In this document: one piece after another, positions 1-11,083 of the stretch
Layout: each line of letters opens with the position of its first letter
Numbering within the stretch: position 1 is the first letter of the stretch
NCBI GenBank assembly: GCA_031274495.1
Contig: JAISQB010000020.1
Coordinates: forward strand, 1-32,415
DNA length: 32,415 nt
Direction of reading: 5' to 3'
Source of the DNA: Campylobacteraceae bacterium
GTDB taxonomy: Bacteria > Campylobacterota > Campylobacteria > Campylobacterales > Campylobacteraceae
Program-made: the position numbers and the translations under genes
The notes under the pieces: model-generated
What the model was told of the DNA's origin: nothing
The model's database searches: none
What the model saw: only the letters and a program-made list of their open reading frames with translations

Positions 1-189
1 GACTCTGTTTTTTCGCTCCTTTATTAGTTTGGATTCCCGCCTGCGCGGGAATGACGAAAGTGGGCGCAGTAATGACGGAAAGGTCGCCATTTGTCACAAA
101 ACCCCACCCCTCCGTCATCCCAACAGAGCCGACCCATCAGCGACGAGGAACCCTAAAGGTCAAACCCACAAAACGGGCAACCACCTCGC

Positions 190-273
190 CATTTCCGTTT
201 CCCCTCCCGTCATTTCCGTTTCCCCTCCCGTCATTCCCGTTTCCCTTTCCGTCATTCCCGTTTCCCTTTCCGT
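190..273. repeat. 21-bp tandem repeat, 4 units (CATT[T/C]CCGTTTCCC[C/T]T[C/T]CCGT)
   Basis: Units at 190-210, 211-231, 232-252, 253-273, running into the palindrome at 275. Confidence 0.85.
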
Positions 274-1033
274 CATTCCCGCGCAGGCGGGAATCCAAAC
301 TAAGCGAAATGCCTTTGCTCCCCTCTCGTCATTCACGCTCCCCTCTCCGTCATTCCCGCGCAGGCGGGAATCCAAACTAAAAAAATATAATCATTCAAAG
401 AAAATATCGGATTTGAAATCATCCGCAAATCAAATACGATTTTTGACAAAAAGAGACGCTTCGCTCAATTTGGATTCCCGCCTGCGCGGGAATGACGAAA
501 GTGGGCGCAGTAATGACGGAAAGGTCGCCATTTGTCGCAAAACCCCACCCCTCCGTCATCCCAACAGAGCCGATCCATCGGCGACAAGGAACCTTATCGG
601 GTTGCCCATTCGCAAGTTCGCCCACAAAGGTTCCTCGTCGCTTCGCTCACTCCGAACAACACACCCCCATAGGCGGGTATCCAATACACAAAGCATTCTT
701 AACATAACTTTGTATTTCGCTCCTTTTGATTTTTTGGATACCCTCCTATGGGGGCATCGTTCCCGCGCAGGCGGAAATCCAAGATACGCAAAACATTTTC
801 AACTTGACTTTGTTTCTTCGCTCCTTTTATATTTTGGATTTCCACCCGCGCGAGAACACCCCCACTCCCCCATAAGCGGGAATCCAAGCACGCAAAAAAC
901 TTTCAACACGACTTTGCATTTCACTCCTTTATACCCTTGGATTCCCCCTTATGCGGGAACCGCCTCTTCCACCATCCACCCCTTCCCTCGTAGGCGGGAA
1001 CAAATGCTCCCACCATTTCGCCTATCTTTTCAT

Positions 1034-1119
1034 CATTCCCGCTTCCCTCTTTCGTCATTCTCTCTCCCCTTTCCATCATTCTCTCTCCCCTTTCCATCAT
1101 TCTCGCCTCCCCCTTTCGT
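1034..1119. repeat. 21/22-bp tandem repeat, 4 units (CATTCTCTCTCCCCTTTCCAT-type)
   Basis: Units at 1034-1055, 1056-1076, 1077-1097, 1098-1119, running into the palindrome at 1121-1140. Confidence 0.8.
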
Positions 1120-1285
1120 CATTCCCGCGCAGGCGGGAATCCAAACTATAAAACCAAACAAATCAAAGAAAACATCAGATTTGAAATCACCCATAAATTC
1201 ATACGGTTTTTAACAAAAAGAGACGCTTCGCTTAGTTTGGATTCCCGCCTGCACAGGAATGACGGGAGAGAGGCGGGAATAGCTT

Positions 1286-2428
<1,143 letters not shown>

Positions 2429-2441
2429 TTATGGAGATCGT

Positions 2442-3845
2442 ATGAAAAAAGTTTTAATCATAGCCGATGGTATTTTAGCAAAACATTTTTTAGAAAGAGT
2501 TGTCAGCGTTTCAAGCGACAGCAATGAATATACGATCGTCCACTACAAAAAGAGGACGCTGGAGGGTATATCGTTTCCTGAAAACTTCAAAATCCACACA
2601 TTTGACCCGACAAGTTTGGAAAAGATGACGGGCGTGATGAAAAGGGGCTATTTTCAGGTGATGATAGCGGTGAGAAAAAAGGCGGACGCTCTGGGCTCTT
2701 ACAAGATAGTGCGCCAGTTTGACAAAAAAGTTCCCATATATATCGTGGATAGATGGGGGCTTGAGCTTGAAAACAAATACCTCACGATGATAGACTCACG
2801 CGAAGTGGTGGCATTCCGCCTTGCCGACTTTGTGCCCAATACCCCCATATACGCGCAAAATATAGGACTTAGCGTAGGAGAGGTGATGGATGTGCAAGTG
2901 CCTGTGGGAAGCTCTTATGTATATAGACACATAGGCGGCATCGAACAGAAAAAGTGGCGCGTAGCCGCACTTTACAGAAGCAATGAACTGCTTTTGCCAA
3001 CCCCCGGACTTATGATAGAGCCAAATGACAACCTCCTCATAGTGGGCGACCCCGATGTATTGCAGGATGTGTATAAAAGTATCAAAAGGGAGCTTGGGCA
3101 GTTTCCGCAGCCGTTTGGCGCCAATATCTACTCACTCATAGATATGAAAAATATGGACGAGGAGAGGATGAAGGCGTTGCTCTTGTGCGCATTTGCGTTG
3201 CACGAAAAGTTAAACTCCAAAAAACTCCACATAAAGGTGATAAACCCCACCTACTCGGTCGCCTTTAATAAGATAAAAAATTTAGCCGCAGATGATATAG
3301 ATATCACGGTAGATTATCACAACACTTTGCACGAAGATGTATATAAAAGCGATATGCATCGCCTAAATATCGGGCTTTGCGTTGTGGACAAACAGTTTTT
3401 CAAAGCCAATATGAAGATGCTTTTTAACGCCGAAATACCGATATTTAAGATAGGCAATGAGGGATTTGAAAATATAAAAAGAGGCATAGTTTTCGGCGGC
3501 AATACGGACGATATAGAAAAACACTCTTCGATTATCTTTGACCTATCCGCGCAGCTTGAACTGAAAGTGCAATTTTATGACTTTGACCCCGACTCCGAAA
3601 ATCCTGAGCTTGCCGAGCATTTTGAAAATATCGCCAAACTTTACGAAAAAGAGATACAGATCATAAAAAGCGGCGAGAAAAATCCGCTTTTCGGGCTGAA
3701 ACAAGATGATGATATATTGCAATTTGTGCCGTTTTATTCATCTTTTTTAAAATCAAAAATAGTATCTATGTTTTCTGAGGATTTAAACCGCGTATATTTT
3801 CTGCTGAACGACAAATATCAGCTTTTTTTACCGGTTTTGGAGTAA
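2442..3845 (+). CDS. TrkA-like (COG3400-type) NAD-binding/TrkA-C domain protein
   Basis: 467-aa ORF with N-terminal Rossmann-like start (KKVLIIADGILAKHFLERV) and TrkA-C-like segment (VPVGSSYVYRHIGGIEQKKWRVAALYRSNELLLPTPGLMIEPNDNLLIVGDPD); conserved position before aroB. Confidence 0.75.
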   Translation: MKKVLIIADGILAKHFLERVVSVSSDSNEYTIVHYKKRTLEGISFPENFKIHTFDPTSLEKMTGVMKRGYFQVMIAVRKKADALGSYKIVRQFDKKVPIYIVDRWGLELENKYLTMIDSREVVAFRLADFVPNTPIYAQNIGLSVGEVMDVQVPVGSSYVYRHIGGIEQKKWRVAALYRSNELLLPTPGLMIEPNDNLLIVGDPDVLQDVYKSIKRELGQFPQPFGANIYSLIDMKNMDEERMKALLLCAFALHEKLNSKKLHIKVINPTYSVAFNKIKNLAADDIDITVDYHNTLHEDVYKSDMHRLNIGLCVVDKQFFKANMKMLFNAEIPIFKIGNEGFENIKRGIVFGGNTDDIEKHSSIIFDLSAQLELKVQFYDFDPDSENPELAEHFENIAKLYEKEIQIIKSGEKNPLFGLKQDDDILQFVPFYSSFLKSKIVSMFSEDLNRVYFLLNDKYQLFLPVLE

Positions 3846-3898
3846 AAAATTTTGAATTTTAAGTATAATTTTTCAAACAGACAACAGGTTAGGAACAA

Positions 3899-4945
3899 AT
3901 GAGAATCGACATACGCTTTTTACCCTATGAGAGCAAAGATTACGCTATCTTTATAGACGAGCTAAAAGAGTTAAATTTCAACGGCAAAGCCGCTATCATC
4001 ACGAATGACACGGTAGCCCCGCTTCATCTTGAATCGTTTAAAAAAATGGTAAAAGCAAAAGAGCTTTATGAGGTCATCATAAAAGACGGCGAAGAGTACA
4101 AAAATCTTCAAACGATAGAGTATATACTAAACGAACTTTTCAGATTTAAACTCGACAGAAAATCAACTCTTCTGGCACTCGGCGGCGGCGTTATCGGCGA
4201 TATGACGGGATTTGCGGCGTCGCTTTATCAAAGAGGGATAGATTTTGTGCAAGTTCCCACGACGCTTTTGGCGCAAGTGGACGCGAGTGTTGGCGGGAAG
4301 ACGGGTGTAAATAATAGCTTCGGCAAAAATCTCATAGGTGCTTTTTATCAACCCCGCGCCGTCTACTGCGAGAGTAAATTTTTAAAAACCCTGCCAAAAA
4401 GAGAGTTTAGCGCAGGTGTCGCCGAGATAGTTAAAATGGCGGTTATGTTTGATAGAGAGTTTTACGAATGGCTCAAAAACGCCGATTTGGACGATAAAAA
4501 CAGTCTTCAAAAGGCTATTAGAAAAAGTATAGAGATAAAAGCCAAAGTGGTGGCGCTTGATGAAAAAGAGAGCGGGGTAAGGGCTGTTTTAAATTACGGT
4601 CACACTTTTGCCCACGTGATAGAACAGAAGACAAATTACCGCGGATATCTGCACGGCGAAGCGGTGGCGATAGGGATGGTAATGGCAAATGAATTGGCTG
4701 TGAATCTGGGGCTTTTGGAAAGGACGCTGGCACAAGAGATAGAACGGACGCTGCAAAAATTCTCACTCCCCACAAGATACAAGATAGAAGATATAGACGG
4801 CTTTTATAACTCATTTTTTCTTGACAAAAAGAGTGCCAACTCCAAGATAACATTTATACTCCCCGATAATATAGGCAATTTTGCGATAAGAGACGATATA
4901 AATGAACAGGTGATAAAAGATGTGCTGGGGGTATTTGCCGAATGA
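3899..4945 (+). CDS. aroB: 3-dehydroquinate synthase
   Basis: [66 protein letters not shown]. Confidence 0.97.
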   Translation: MRIDIRFLPYESKDYAIFIDELKELNFNGKAAIITNDTVAPLHLESFKKMVKAKELYEVIIKDGEEYKNLQTIEYILNELFRFKLDRKSTLLALGGGVIGDMTGFAASLYQRGIDFVQVPTTLLAQVDASVGGKTGVNNSFGKNLIGAFYQPRAVYCESKFLKTLPKREFSAGVAEIVKMAVMFDREFYEWLKNADLDDKNSLQKAIRKSIEIKAKVVALDEKESGVRAVLNYGHTFAHVIEQKTNYRGYLHGEAVAIGMVMANELAVNLGLLERTLAQEIERTLQKFSLPTRYKIEDIDGFYNSFFLDKKSANSKITFILPDNIGNFAIRDDINEQVIKDVLGVFAE

Positions 4946-6534
4946 AAAAGCTCATATTAGCGCTATTTTTGTGCGGCATTTGGCTTTTTGGCGCGAATGA
5001 TACGGTGCACGATGAGAGCAGCAGTATAGACAAACTGCTTAATGACTATTTTTTAAAAATCCAAGCCTTGGACACGGCAAGTAAAAACAACATCTGGCTC
5101 ACGCGCCACGAAAATTACAACGCCTACAAAAAGAGAAAAGCCGAACTTGAGGTGATACTAAACGATATAAAAGATATAAGACTCAAGAAAGATAGCGAGT
5201 CATTGGCGCATTTGGAAGAGCTGGAGCGAAAAAGAGATGTGTTGGAGAGCCATATAGAGCAGCTTAGCGAATTTCAAAACGCCCCCTACTCCGGACTTTT
5301 AAAATCCCCCGATGTCCCGCCCGTACCATCCATAAGCAACCCTTTCGCGATATTTGCGGGCTTTTCGTATATCAAGAAAAATAAGCAGGATTTGGAGAGT
5401 TACCAAAGACAGGTGAACGAGCTTGAGATACTTTTGAAAAATTTACACGAGAAAGAGGAGATACAAGAGTATATCGCACGGCTTGACGGCGGCGACGCGA
5501 TAGAGCTCTCTTTGGAGCAGACAAGGACATTGATACAAGAGTTCAACTCCGCTTATGATATAGTCCTCACCTCATCTTCCGTGTATGAAAGAAAGATAGA
5601 AGAGTCCGTCAAACAGGCGACTAACTCCATAAAATACGAAGTAAAACACACGCTTTACATCCTTAGTATCATAGCCTCCATCATACTGATATCGTTTTTG
5701 CTGAAAATCTCCATCAAGCGTTTTATGTCGGCAAACGAGCGAAGTTATATCGTCAATAAAGTGATAAACATCATCAATGTAACACTTATCATTTTGATAC
5801 TGCTCTTTGCCTATATAGAAAATATGACCTACCTTGTCGCAGTTTTGGGCTTCGCGTCGGCGGGTATCGCTATTGCTATGAAAGATATGTTCATGAATGT
5901 TTTGGGCTGGATGGTGATAACTTTCGGCAATAGTTTCAGCGTCGGGGATAGAGTGAAGGTGAGTCAGGACGGACATTCGTATGTGGGCGATATCGTGGAT
6001 ATATCTTTGATGAGGATGACGATATTGGAAGATGTAACACTCACCACATATCTTGAAAACAAGCGCGCGGGACGCGTTATATTTATCCCCAACAACTTTG
6101 TCTTCACAACGCTTATCTCCAACTACACCCACGAGACTTTAAAAACCGTATGGGACGGCATATACATCACCATATCGTTTGACTCCAACTACAAAAAAGC
6201 TATGTACGTCATCAAAGAGATAGTGAAAAAATACTCCAAAGGCTACACCGAGATAGCAAGAACGCAGTTAAATCATCTGCGCCAAAGATACAACCTCAAA
6301 AATACCAATGTAGAGCCCAAAATCTTCTCTTTCATAGAGCCCCACGGGCTCACAATCCACGTATGGTATATGACAAACTCTTACGCGGCGCTCGCCCTAA
6401 GAAGCACTCTAAGCGGCGAGATAATCGACGCGATAAACAAAGAAGAGGATATAATGATAGCATTCCCAACACAAACGCTCAATCTAAAACAAGCCGCCAA
6501 ACTCCCGCCCAAGATCGAGGACGCAGGCGAATGA
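4942..6534 (+). CDS. MscS-family mechanosensitive channel with N-terminal coiled-coil region
   Basis: TM helices, then [24 protein letters not shown]...[13 protein letters not shown] overlap with aroB. Confidence 0.9.
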   Translation: MKKLILALFLCGIWLFGANDTVHDESSSIDKLLNDYFLKIQALDTASKNNIWLTRHENYNAYKKRKAELEVILNDIKDIRLKKDSESLAHLEELERKRDVLESHIEQLSEFQNAPYSGLLKSPDVPPVPSISNPFAIFAGFSYIKKNKQDLESYQRQVNELEILLKNLHEKEEIQEYIARLDGGDAIELSLEQTRTLIQEFNSAYDIVLTSSSVYERKIEESVKQATNSIKYEVKHTLYILSIIASIILISFLLKISIKRFMSANERSYIVNKVINIINVTLIILILLFAYIENMTYLVAVLGFASAGIAIAMKDMFMNVLGWMVITFGNSFSVGDRVKVSQDGHSYVGDIVDISLMRMTILEDVTLTTYLENKRAGRVIFIPNNFVFTTLISNYTHETLKTVWDGIYITISFDSNYKKAMYVIKEIVKKYSKGYTEIARTQLNHLRQRYNLKNTNVEPKIFSFIEPHGLTIHVWYMTNSYAALALRSTLSGEIIDAINKEEDIMIAFPTQTLNLKQAAKLPPKIEDAGE

Positions 6535-7784
6535 CAATGCAGCAAAAACCAAAGGTATTTTTCAAGACATTCGGATGTCGGACAAATATATACGACACCG
6601 AATTTATGATAGCAAGATTAAAAGAGTGCGAGATCACAAACAGCGAACAAGAGGCAGATATCGTGGTAGTAAACTCGTGCACGGTAACAAACGGCGCCGA
6701 TAGCGGTGTACGCAACTACATCTCCAAACAAAACAGAAGCGGTAAAAAGATAATTTTCGCAGGCTGCGGCGCCGAGACAAGAGGGGTCGAACTCTTCTCA
6801 CAGACAAAAGTCTTCGGCGTCATAGGACACAATGAAAAAGAGAATATCAACGAACTACTCCGCTCACCCGCCCCGTTTCAAAAGATAGGAACCCTCAAAC
6901 ACATACCCGCCTCCCCCATCAACACTTACCACAACAGATGCAAAGCCTTCATCAAAATACAAGAGGGGTGCAACTTCGCGTGCAGTTACTGTATCATCCC
7001 GCAAGCAAGAGGAGGCGCCCAAAGCCGCGAAGAGAGCGCCATCATAGAAGAGGTCGCCAATCTCACAAAGCAAGGCTATAATGAATTTATCCTCACAGGC
7101 ACAAACATAGGCAGTTACGGCAGGGACTTTGGGGTCACTTTAGGTGGGCTGCTTCAAAAGTTAAGCCGTGTAGAGGGCGTCAAAAGGATACGGCTTGGCA
7201 GTATCGAGCCTATACAGATAGATGAGAGTTTTCGTGAGATACTAAAAGAGAGTTGGCTTGAGCGGCACCTGCATATAGCCATCCAACATACGAATGAGAA
7301 GATGCTCAAAATTATGCGTCGGCGCAACAGTTTCAAGCGCGATTTGGCGCTTTTTGAGGAGCTCTCATCGCTTGGCTTCGCGCTTGGGACGGACTTCATC
7401 GTGGGACATCCGGGGGAGAGCGAAGAGGTCTGGCAAGAGGCGCTTGTTAACTTTAAAAAGCTGCCCCTCACACACTTGCACGCCTTTTGTTACTCAAAAA
7501 GAGACGGCACGGCGTCGGCTTTGATGAAGCAAGATGTGGACGGTACAACAGCTAAAAAGAGACTAAAAGAGCTTCAAGATATAACTCAAAATAATAATTT
7601 CATTTTCAGGCAAAAAAAAGCCCCTTTAGAGGTGTTGGTAGAGGAGAAAAAGGGTGGGCTTTTTACGGGATTTGACCAATTTTACAACCGAATATTTATA
7701 AAAACGCCCCAAGATTTGAGCGGAAAATGGATAAATATAGACGAGTACGAACCAAAAAGGGAGGGAAATTATGCAACTTTTTAA
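6531..7784 (+). CDS. mtaB: tRNA (N6-threonylcarbamoyladenosine-37) methylthiotransferase, MtaB type
   Basis: FKTFGCRTNIYDTE, radical SAM CNFACSYC, RLGSIEP, IAIQHTNEKMLKIMRR; start placed at ATG 6531 (ATGA overlap with the MscS gene) rather than 6363. Confidence 0.92.
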   Translation: MTMQQKPKVFFKTFGCRTNIYDTEFMIARLKECEITNSEQEADIVVVNSCTVTNGADSGVRNYISKQNRSGKKIIFAGCGAETRGVELFSQTKVFGVIGHNEKENINELLRSPAPFQKIGTLKHIPASPINTYHNRCKAFIKIQEGCNFACSYCIIPQARGGAQSREESAIIEEVANLTKQGYNEFILTGTNIGSYGRDFGVTLGGLLQKLSRVEGVKRIRLGSIEPIQIDESFREILKESWLERHLHIAIQHTNEKMLKIMRRRNSFKRDLALFEELSSLGFALGTDFIVGHPGESEEVWQEALVNFKKLPLTHLHAFCYSKRDGTASALMKQDVDGTTAKKRLKELQDITQNNNFIFRQKKAPLEVLVEEKKGGLFTGFDQFYNRIFIKTPQDLSGKWINIDEYEPKREGNYATF

Positions 7785-9423
7785 ACCCAACAGACTGCAG
7801 ATAGTGGTGATACTTTTTGCTATTTTGGCGATATTGATAGGGTATCTGTTTATCAAATCACCCAAAGCGATAGATTTGACCTTTTACAACGAACTCTTAT
7901 CGCAACAAAGCATAAAAAGCGCGAAAATATCGGGCGATGAAGTTATACTCTACACCAACAAGGGTATTTTCACTATCGCCAAAGACGGCATAAGCGTCTC
8001 TCAATTGCTCTGGGCGGCGCCTGTGGATGTGGATAGGCGAAGCAGCGTGGGCGAGATAATATCTTTGGCGTTGATGTTTTTGCTGGTATTTTTCTGCTTT
8101 TTATACTTCATCTCGCCAAAGCGGGCAAACAACGCCTCCAATTTAACACTAAAAAACGCCGCCGTTGAGGGGGACGGGGTCTTTGAAAATATCATCACTC
8201 CCTCAGCCTCAAAGCTAAAATTCTCCGATGTGGCGGGCATAAAAAGCGTCAAAGAGGAGCTTAGCGAGATAGTCGATTTCCTTAAAAACCCCTCTCTTTA
8301 TCAAAAGATGGGCGTGAAACTACCGCGCGGCGTTTTGTTGATAGGACCTCCCGGAGTTGGTAAAACGATGATAGCCAAAGCGGTCGCGGGCGAAGCGAAT
8401 GTGCCGTTTTTTTACCAGAGCGGTGCCAGCTTCGTGCAGATATATGTCGGTATGGGTGCAAAAAGGGTGAGAGAACTCTTCTCTGTTGCCAAAAAAAACG
8501 CCCCATCTATCGTTTTTATAGATGAAATAGACGCGGCGGGAAAGGCAAGAGGCGGACTTAGAAACGACGAGAGAGAGGCTACTTTAAATCAACTCTTAAG
8601 CGAAATGGACGGTTTTGAGGATAACTCAGGCGTCATTGTCATCGCCGCCACCAACCGCCTTGAGATGATAGACGAGGCGCTTTTGAGGTCGGGGAGATTT
8701 GACAGGCGCATTTTTGTCTCGCTGCCTGATTTGCACGATAGAGAGAAGATTATAACCGCCTATCTTGAAGACAAAAAACACACCGTAAGCGTCAATGAGA
8801 TCGCCAAAATGAGCGTTGGCTTTAGCGGCGCGGCTCTGTCCACTCTGGTAAATGAAGCGGCTATAAACGCCCTAAGACGCAACAGCAAGACAGTAGAAAC
8901 AGAAGACTTTTTAGCCGTGCGCGACAAAGTGCTGCTGGGCAAAAAGAGGCTTGTCATCTACAGCGAAAAGGAGAAAACCATCCAAGCCGTCTATCAAGCG
9001 GCAAAGGCTCTGTGTGCGTATTGGTTCGAGCTGGATTTTGATAAGATAAGCTTGGTGGGCGATTTTACAAAAGAGGTAGATAAAGAGATAGAGTCCAAAA
9101 GCGAGATTATAGCGAAGATAAAGGTGGCGCTCTCAGGGATAGCCGCCTCAAAGATATACTTTAACGAAACTTACTCAAATTCAGGCGAGGATCTGAACAA
9201 AGCAAGGCGAATGGCAAGCGAAATGGTAGAAAGATACGCGATGGGCGATAGACTTTTACCTATGAGTTCTGATGTGGAGAGTGTGCTGACGCTCTCTCTT
9301 GATGAAGTTTCAAAATTTTTGGAAGGGATGAAAAATCCCCTCGACATACTTATATCCACCCTTTTGGAAGAGGAGAGTTTGACGAAGGATGGGATAAAAG
9401 AGATACTGGGCAAAATTTTTTAA
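7771..9423 (+). CDS. FtsH-like AAA+ ATPase with degenerate (probably inactive) zinc-protease motif
   Basis: Walker A GPPGVGKT, Walker [38 protein letters not shown] replaced by YQAAK at 8992-9006. Confidence 0.93.
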   Translation: MQLFKPNRLQIVVILFAILAILIGYLFIKSPKAIDLTFYNELLSQQSIKSAKISGDEVILYTNKGIFTIAKDGISVSQLLWAAPVDVDRRSSVGEIISLALMFLLVFFCFLYFISPKRANNASNLTLKNAAVEGDGVFENIITPSASKLKFSDVAGIKSVKEELSEIVDFLKNPSLYQKMGVKLPRGVLLIGPPGVGKTMIAKAVAGEANVPFFYQSGASFVQIYVGMGAKRVRELFSVAKKNAPSIVFIDEIDAAGKARGGLRNDEREATLNQLLSEMDGFEDNSGVIVIAATNRLEMIDEALLRSGRFDRRIFVSLPDLHDREKIITAYLEDKKHTVSVNEIAKMSVGFSGAALSTLVNEAAINALRRNSKTVETEDFLAVRDKVLLGKKRLVIYSEKEKTIQAVYQAAKALCAYWFELDFDKISLVGDFTKEVDKEIESKSEIIAKIKVALSGIAASKIYFNETYSNSGEDLNKARRMASEMVERYAMGDRLLPMSSDVESVLTLSLDEVSKFLEGMKNPLDILISTLLEEESLTKDGIKEILGKIF

Positions 9424-9434
9424 AAGAGGTAAAG

Positions 9435-10061
9435 ATGAGAGCTATTTGTAGGGTGCTATTTTGCGCGTTTTTGTTGTGCGGTCTATCTATCGCGGCGGCG
9501 GTCGATGAGGCTGACAGGGCTTATGAAATCGGTGATTTTGAAAAGGCGGCGACTCTCTACAAAAAGTTATGCGACGCCAAAGATGGTCGCTCGTGCTCCA
9601 GTTTGGGCTATATGTACGATTTCGGAGAGGGATTTAGGGAGAATAAAACCAAAGCCGTAAAGCTGTACAAAAAAGCCTGCGACTTGAAATCGCCCCTTGG
9701 TTGCTTCAATCTTGGCGTTATGTACAGTGACGGACTTGGCGTAGAACAAAACCACACAAAAGCTGCCGGACTCTACAAAATGGCGTGCGACAACGACGAA
9801 GTGGCCGCTTGCACCAACCTTGGATATATGTACGACAAAGCCATCGGCGTAAAGCAAGACTATAAAAAAGCTATGAGCTTGTACGCTAAAGCGTGCAAAA
9901 TGGAAGATGGTATAGGGTGCAATAATGTGGGCAACTTATACGAAGATGGCAAAGGGGTCAAAAAAGATGACAAAACGGCTCTTAAGTATTACAAAAAAGC
10001 TTGCGAATTTGACGACAAAGAGGGCTGCGAAAATTACAAAGCATTAGGCGAATTGCAATAG
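9435..10061 (+). CDS. Secreted Sel1-repeat, cysteine-rich (Hcp-like) protein, copy 1
   Basis: Signal peptide MRAICRVLFCAFLLCGLSIAAA; repeated C-x7-C Sel1 units (CDAKDGRSCSSLGYMYDFGEG...). Confidence 0.92.
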   Translation: MRAICRVLFCAFLLCGLSIAAAVDEADRAYEIGDFEKAATLYKKLCDAKDGRSCSSLGYMYDFGEGFRENKTKAVKLYKKACDLKSPLGCFNLGVMYSDGLGVEQNHTKAAGLYKMACDNDEVAACTNLGYMYDKAIGVKQDYKKAMSLYAKACKMEDGIGCNNVGNLYEDGKGVKKDDKTALKYYKKACEFDDKEGCENYKALGELQ

Positions 10062-10134
10062 ACACGACTAAGTTAATAAAAGAAAATATAAAAGAATTTT
10101 TGGGTAAGATTTTTAAAAATTATAAAGGATAAAG

Positions 10135-10758
10135 ATGAAAAACATCTTCAGGGTACTGTTTGGTCTGTTTTTGCTGTGCGGCTTATCCATAGCGGATGCC
10201 ATTGACGACGCCGATGCGGCTTATGATGAAGGGAATTTCGTAGAGGCTGCGACTCTCTACAAAAAACTATGCGATGCCAAAGATGGCTACTCGTGCTCCA
10301 ATCTGGGCTATATGTACGATTTCGGAGAGGGCTTTAAAGAGGATAAGGTAAAAGCTGCGGAGTTATACACAAAAGCTTGCAACCTCAAATCACCTCTTGG
10401 CTGCTACAATCTTGCTATTTTACATGAAGACGGCAGCGGGGTAAAGCAAGACTATAAAAAAGCTGCCGAACTTTATAAAATGGCGTGCGACAACAAGCGC
10501 GGCGACGCTTGCACCAATCTTGGACTCTTGTACGACGAGGGAAATGGCGTGAAACAGGATTACAAAAAAGCCATAGAGCTCTACAGCAAAGCGTGCAAAC
10601 TGGAAGATGGCTTAGGCTGCAACAATTTGGGCGCGATGTATGAAGAGGGGCTCGGCGTCAAAAAAGATAAAAAAACGGCTCTTAAGTACTACAAAAAAGC
10701 TTGCGAAGAGTTCGGCGAAGAGTTTGCCTGCGATAATTATAGAGATTTGAACAAGTAA
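10135..10758 (+). CDS. Secreted Sel1-repeat, cysteine-rich (Hcp-like) protein, copy 2
   Basis: Signal peptide plus Sel1 units; almost identical at the 5' end to 11084-11707. Confidence 0.92.
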   Translation: MKNIFRVLFGLFLLCGLSIADAIDDADAAYDEGNFVEAATLYKKLCDAKDGYSCSNLGYMYDFGEGFKEDKVKAAELYTKACNLKSPLGCYNLAILHEDGSGVKQDYKKAAELYKMACDNKRGDACTNLGLLYDEGNGVKQDYKKAIELYSKACKLEDGLGCNNLGAMYEEGLGVKKDKKTALKYYKKACEEFGEEFACDNYRDLNK

Positions 10759-10991
10759 AAACTCAAAAAAGCACTGCTTTTCGTCTTTTTTATCTGCAAC
10801 CTCTTTGCCGATGAAGCCTGCAAAACATAATATCAAGCGCGATTACGCAAAAGCGTGCGAGCTTGAGGATGGTGTGGGCTGCGGCAATTTGGGTATTTTA
10901 TATGAAAAAAGATAAAAACACAGCGCTTAGATACTACTCACAAGCTTGCGCTTTGGGCAGCAAGATAGACTGCGAAGATATAAGGCGTTGA
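10759..10991 (+). pseudogene. Sel1-repeat protein remnant
   Basis: Signal-peptide-like LKKALLFVFFICNLFADEACKT* then KRDYAKACELEDGVGCGNLGILYEKR* and, in another frame, KDKNTALRYYSQACALGSKIDCEDIRR*; internal deletions and a frameshift relative to neighbours. Confidence 0.85.
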
Positions 10992-11083
10992 AAAACGAAC
11001 CAAAATAGATACAACTAAATTAACAAAAGAGAATATAAAAGAAATTTCAGATAAGCTTTCGGGAAATTTTATAAAGGATAAAG

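Larger units (their letters stand above)
1..1285. repeat. Mosaic intergenic repeat region (NIME/dRS3-like): multiple 20-bp palindromes flanking repeated ~60-100 bp modules, plus 21-bp tandem repeats
   Basis: ATTCCCGCCTGCGCGGGAAT or its complement ATTCCCGCGCAGGCGGGAAT at 33-52, 275-294, 352-371, 474-493, 1121-1140; degenerate copy at 1241-1260; modules 53-152/494-593 and 372-473/1141-1240 are near-identical pairs; no credible CDS. Confidence 0.85.

Noticed and set aside
190-294. Possible CRISPR array
   Set aside because: Direct tandem 21-bp repeats with no unique spacers; the palindromes flank shared modules rather than variable spacers; no cas genes in view.
29-1213. Long plus-strand ORF of 394 aa and several overlapping ORFs in the first 1.2 kb
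   Set aside because: All arise from repeat DNA: the 21-bp units are multiples of 3 and keep frames open (FPFPLPS..., SVIPVSL...). Low-complexity translations with repeated FPRRRESK/IPAQAGIQ; no domain resemblance.
5572-6132. 186-aa minus-strand ORF inside the MscS gene
   Set aside because: Antisense shadow of a well-supported CDS; no recognisable motifs.
6363-6530. N-terminal extension of the mtaB ORF ([24 protein letters not shown]...)
   Set aside because: Lies in the MscS coding region in another frame; the ATG at 6531 with ATGA overlap gives the expected MtaB start.
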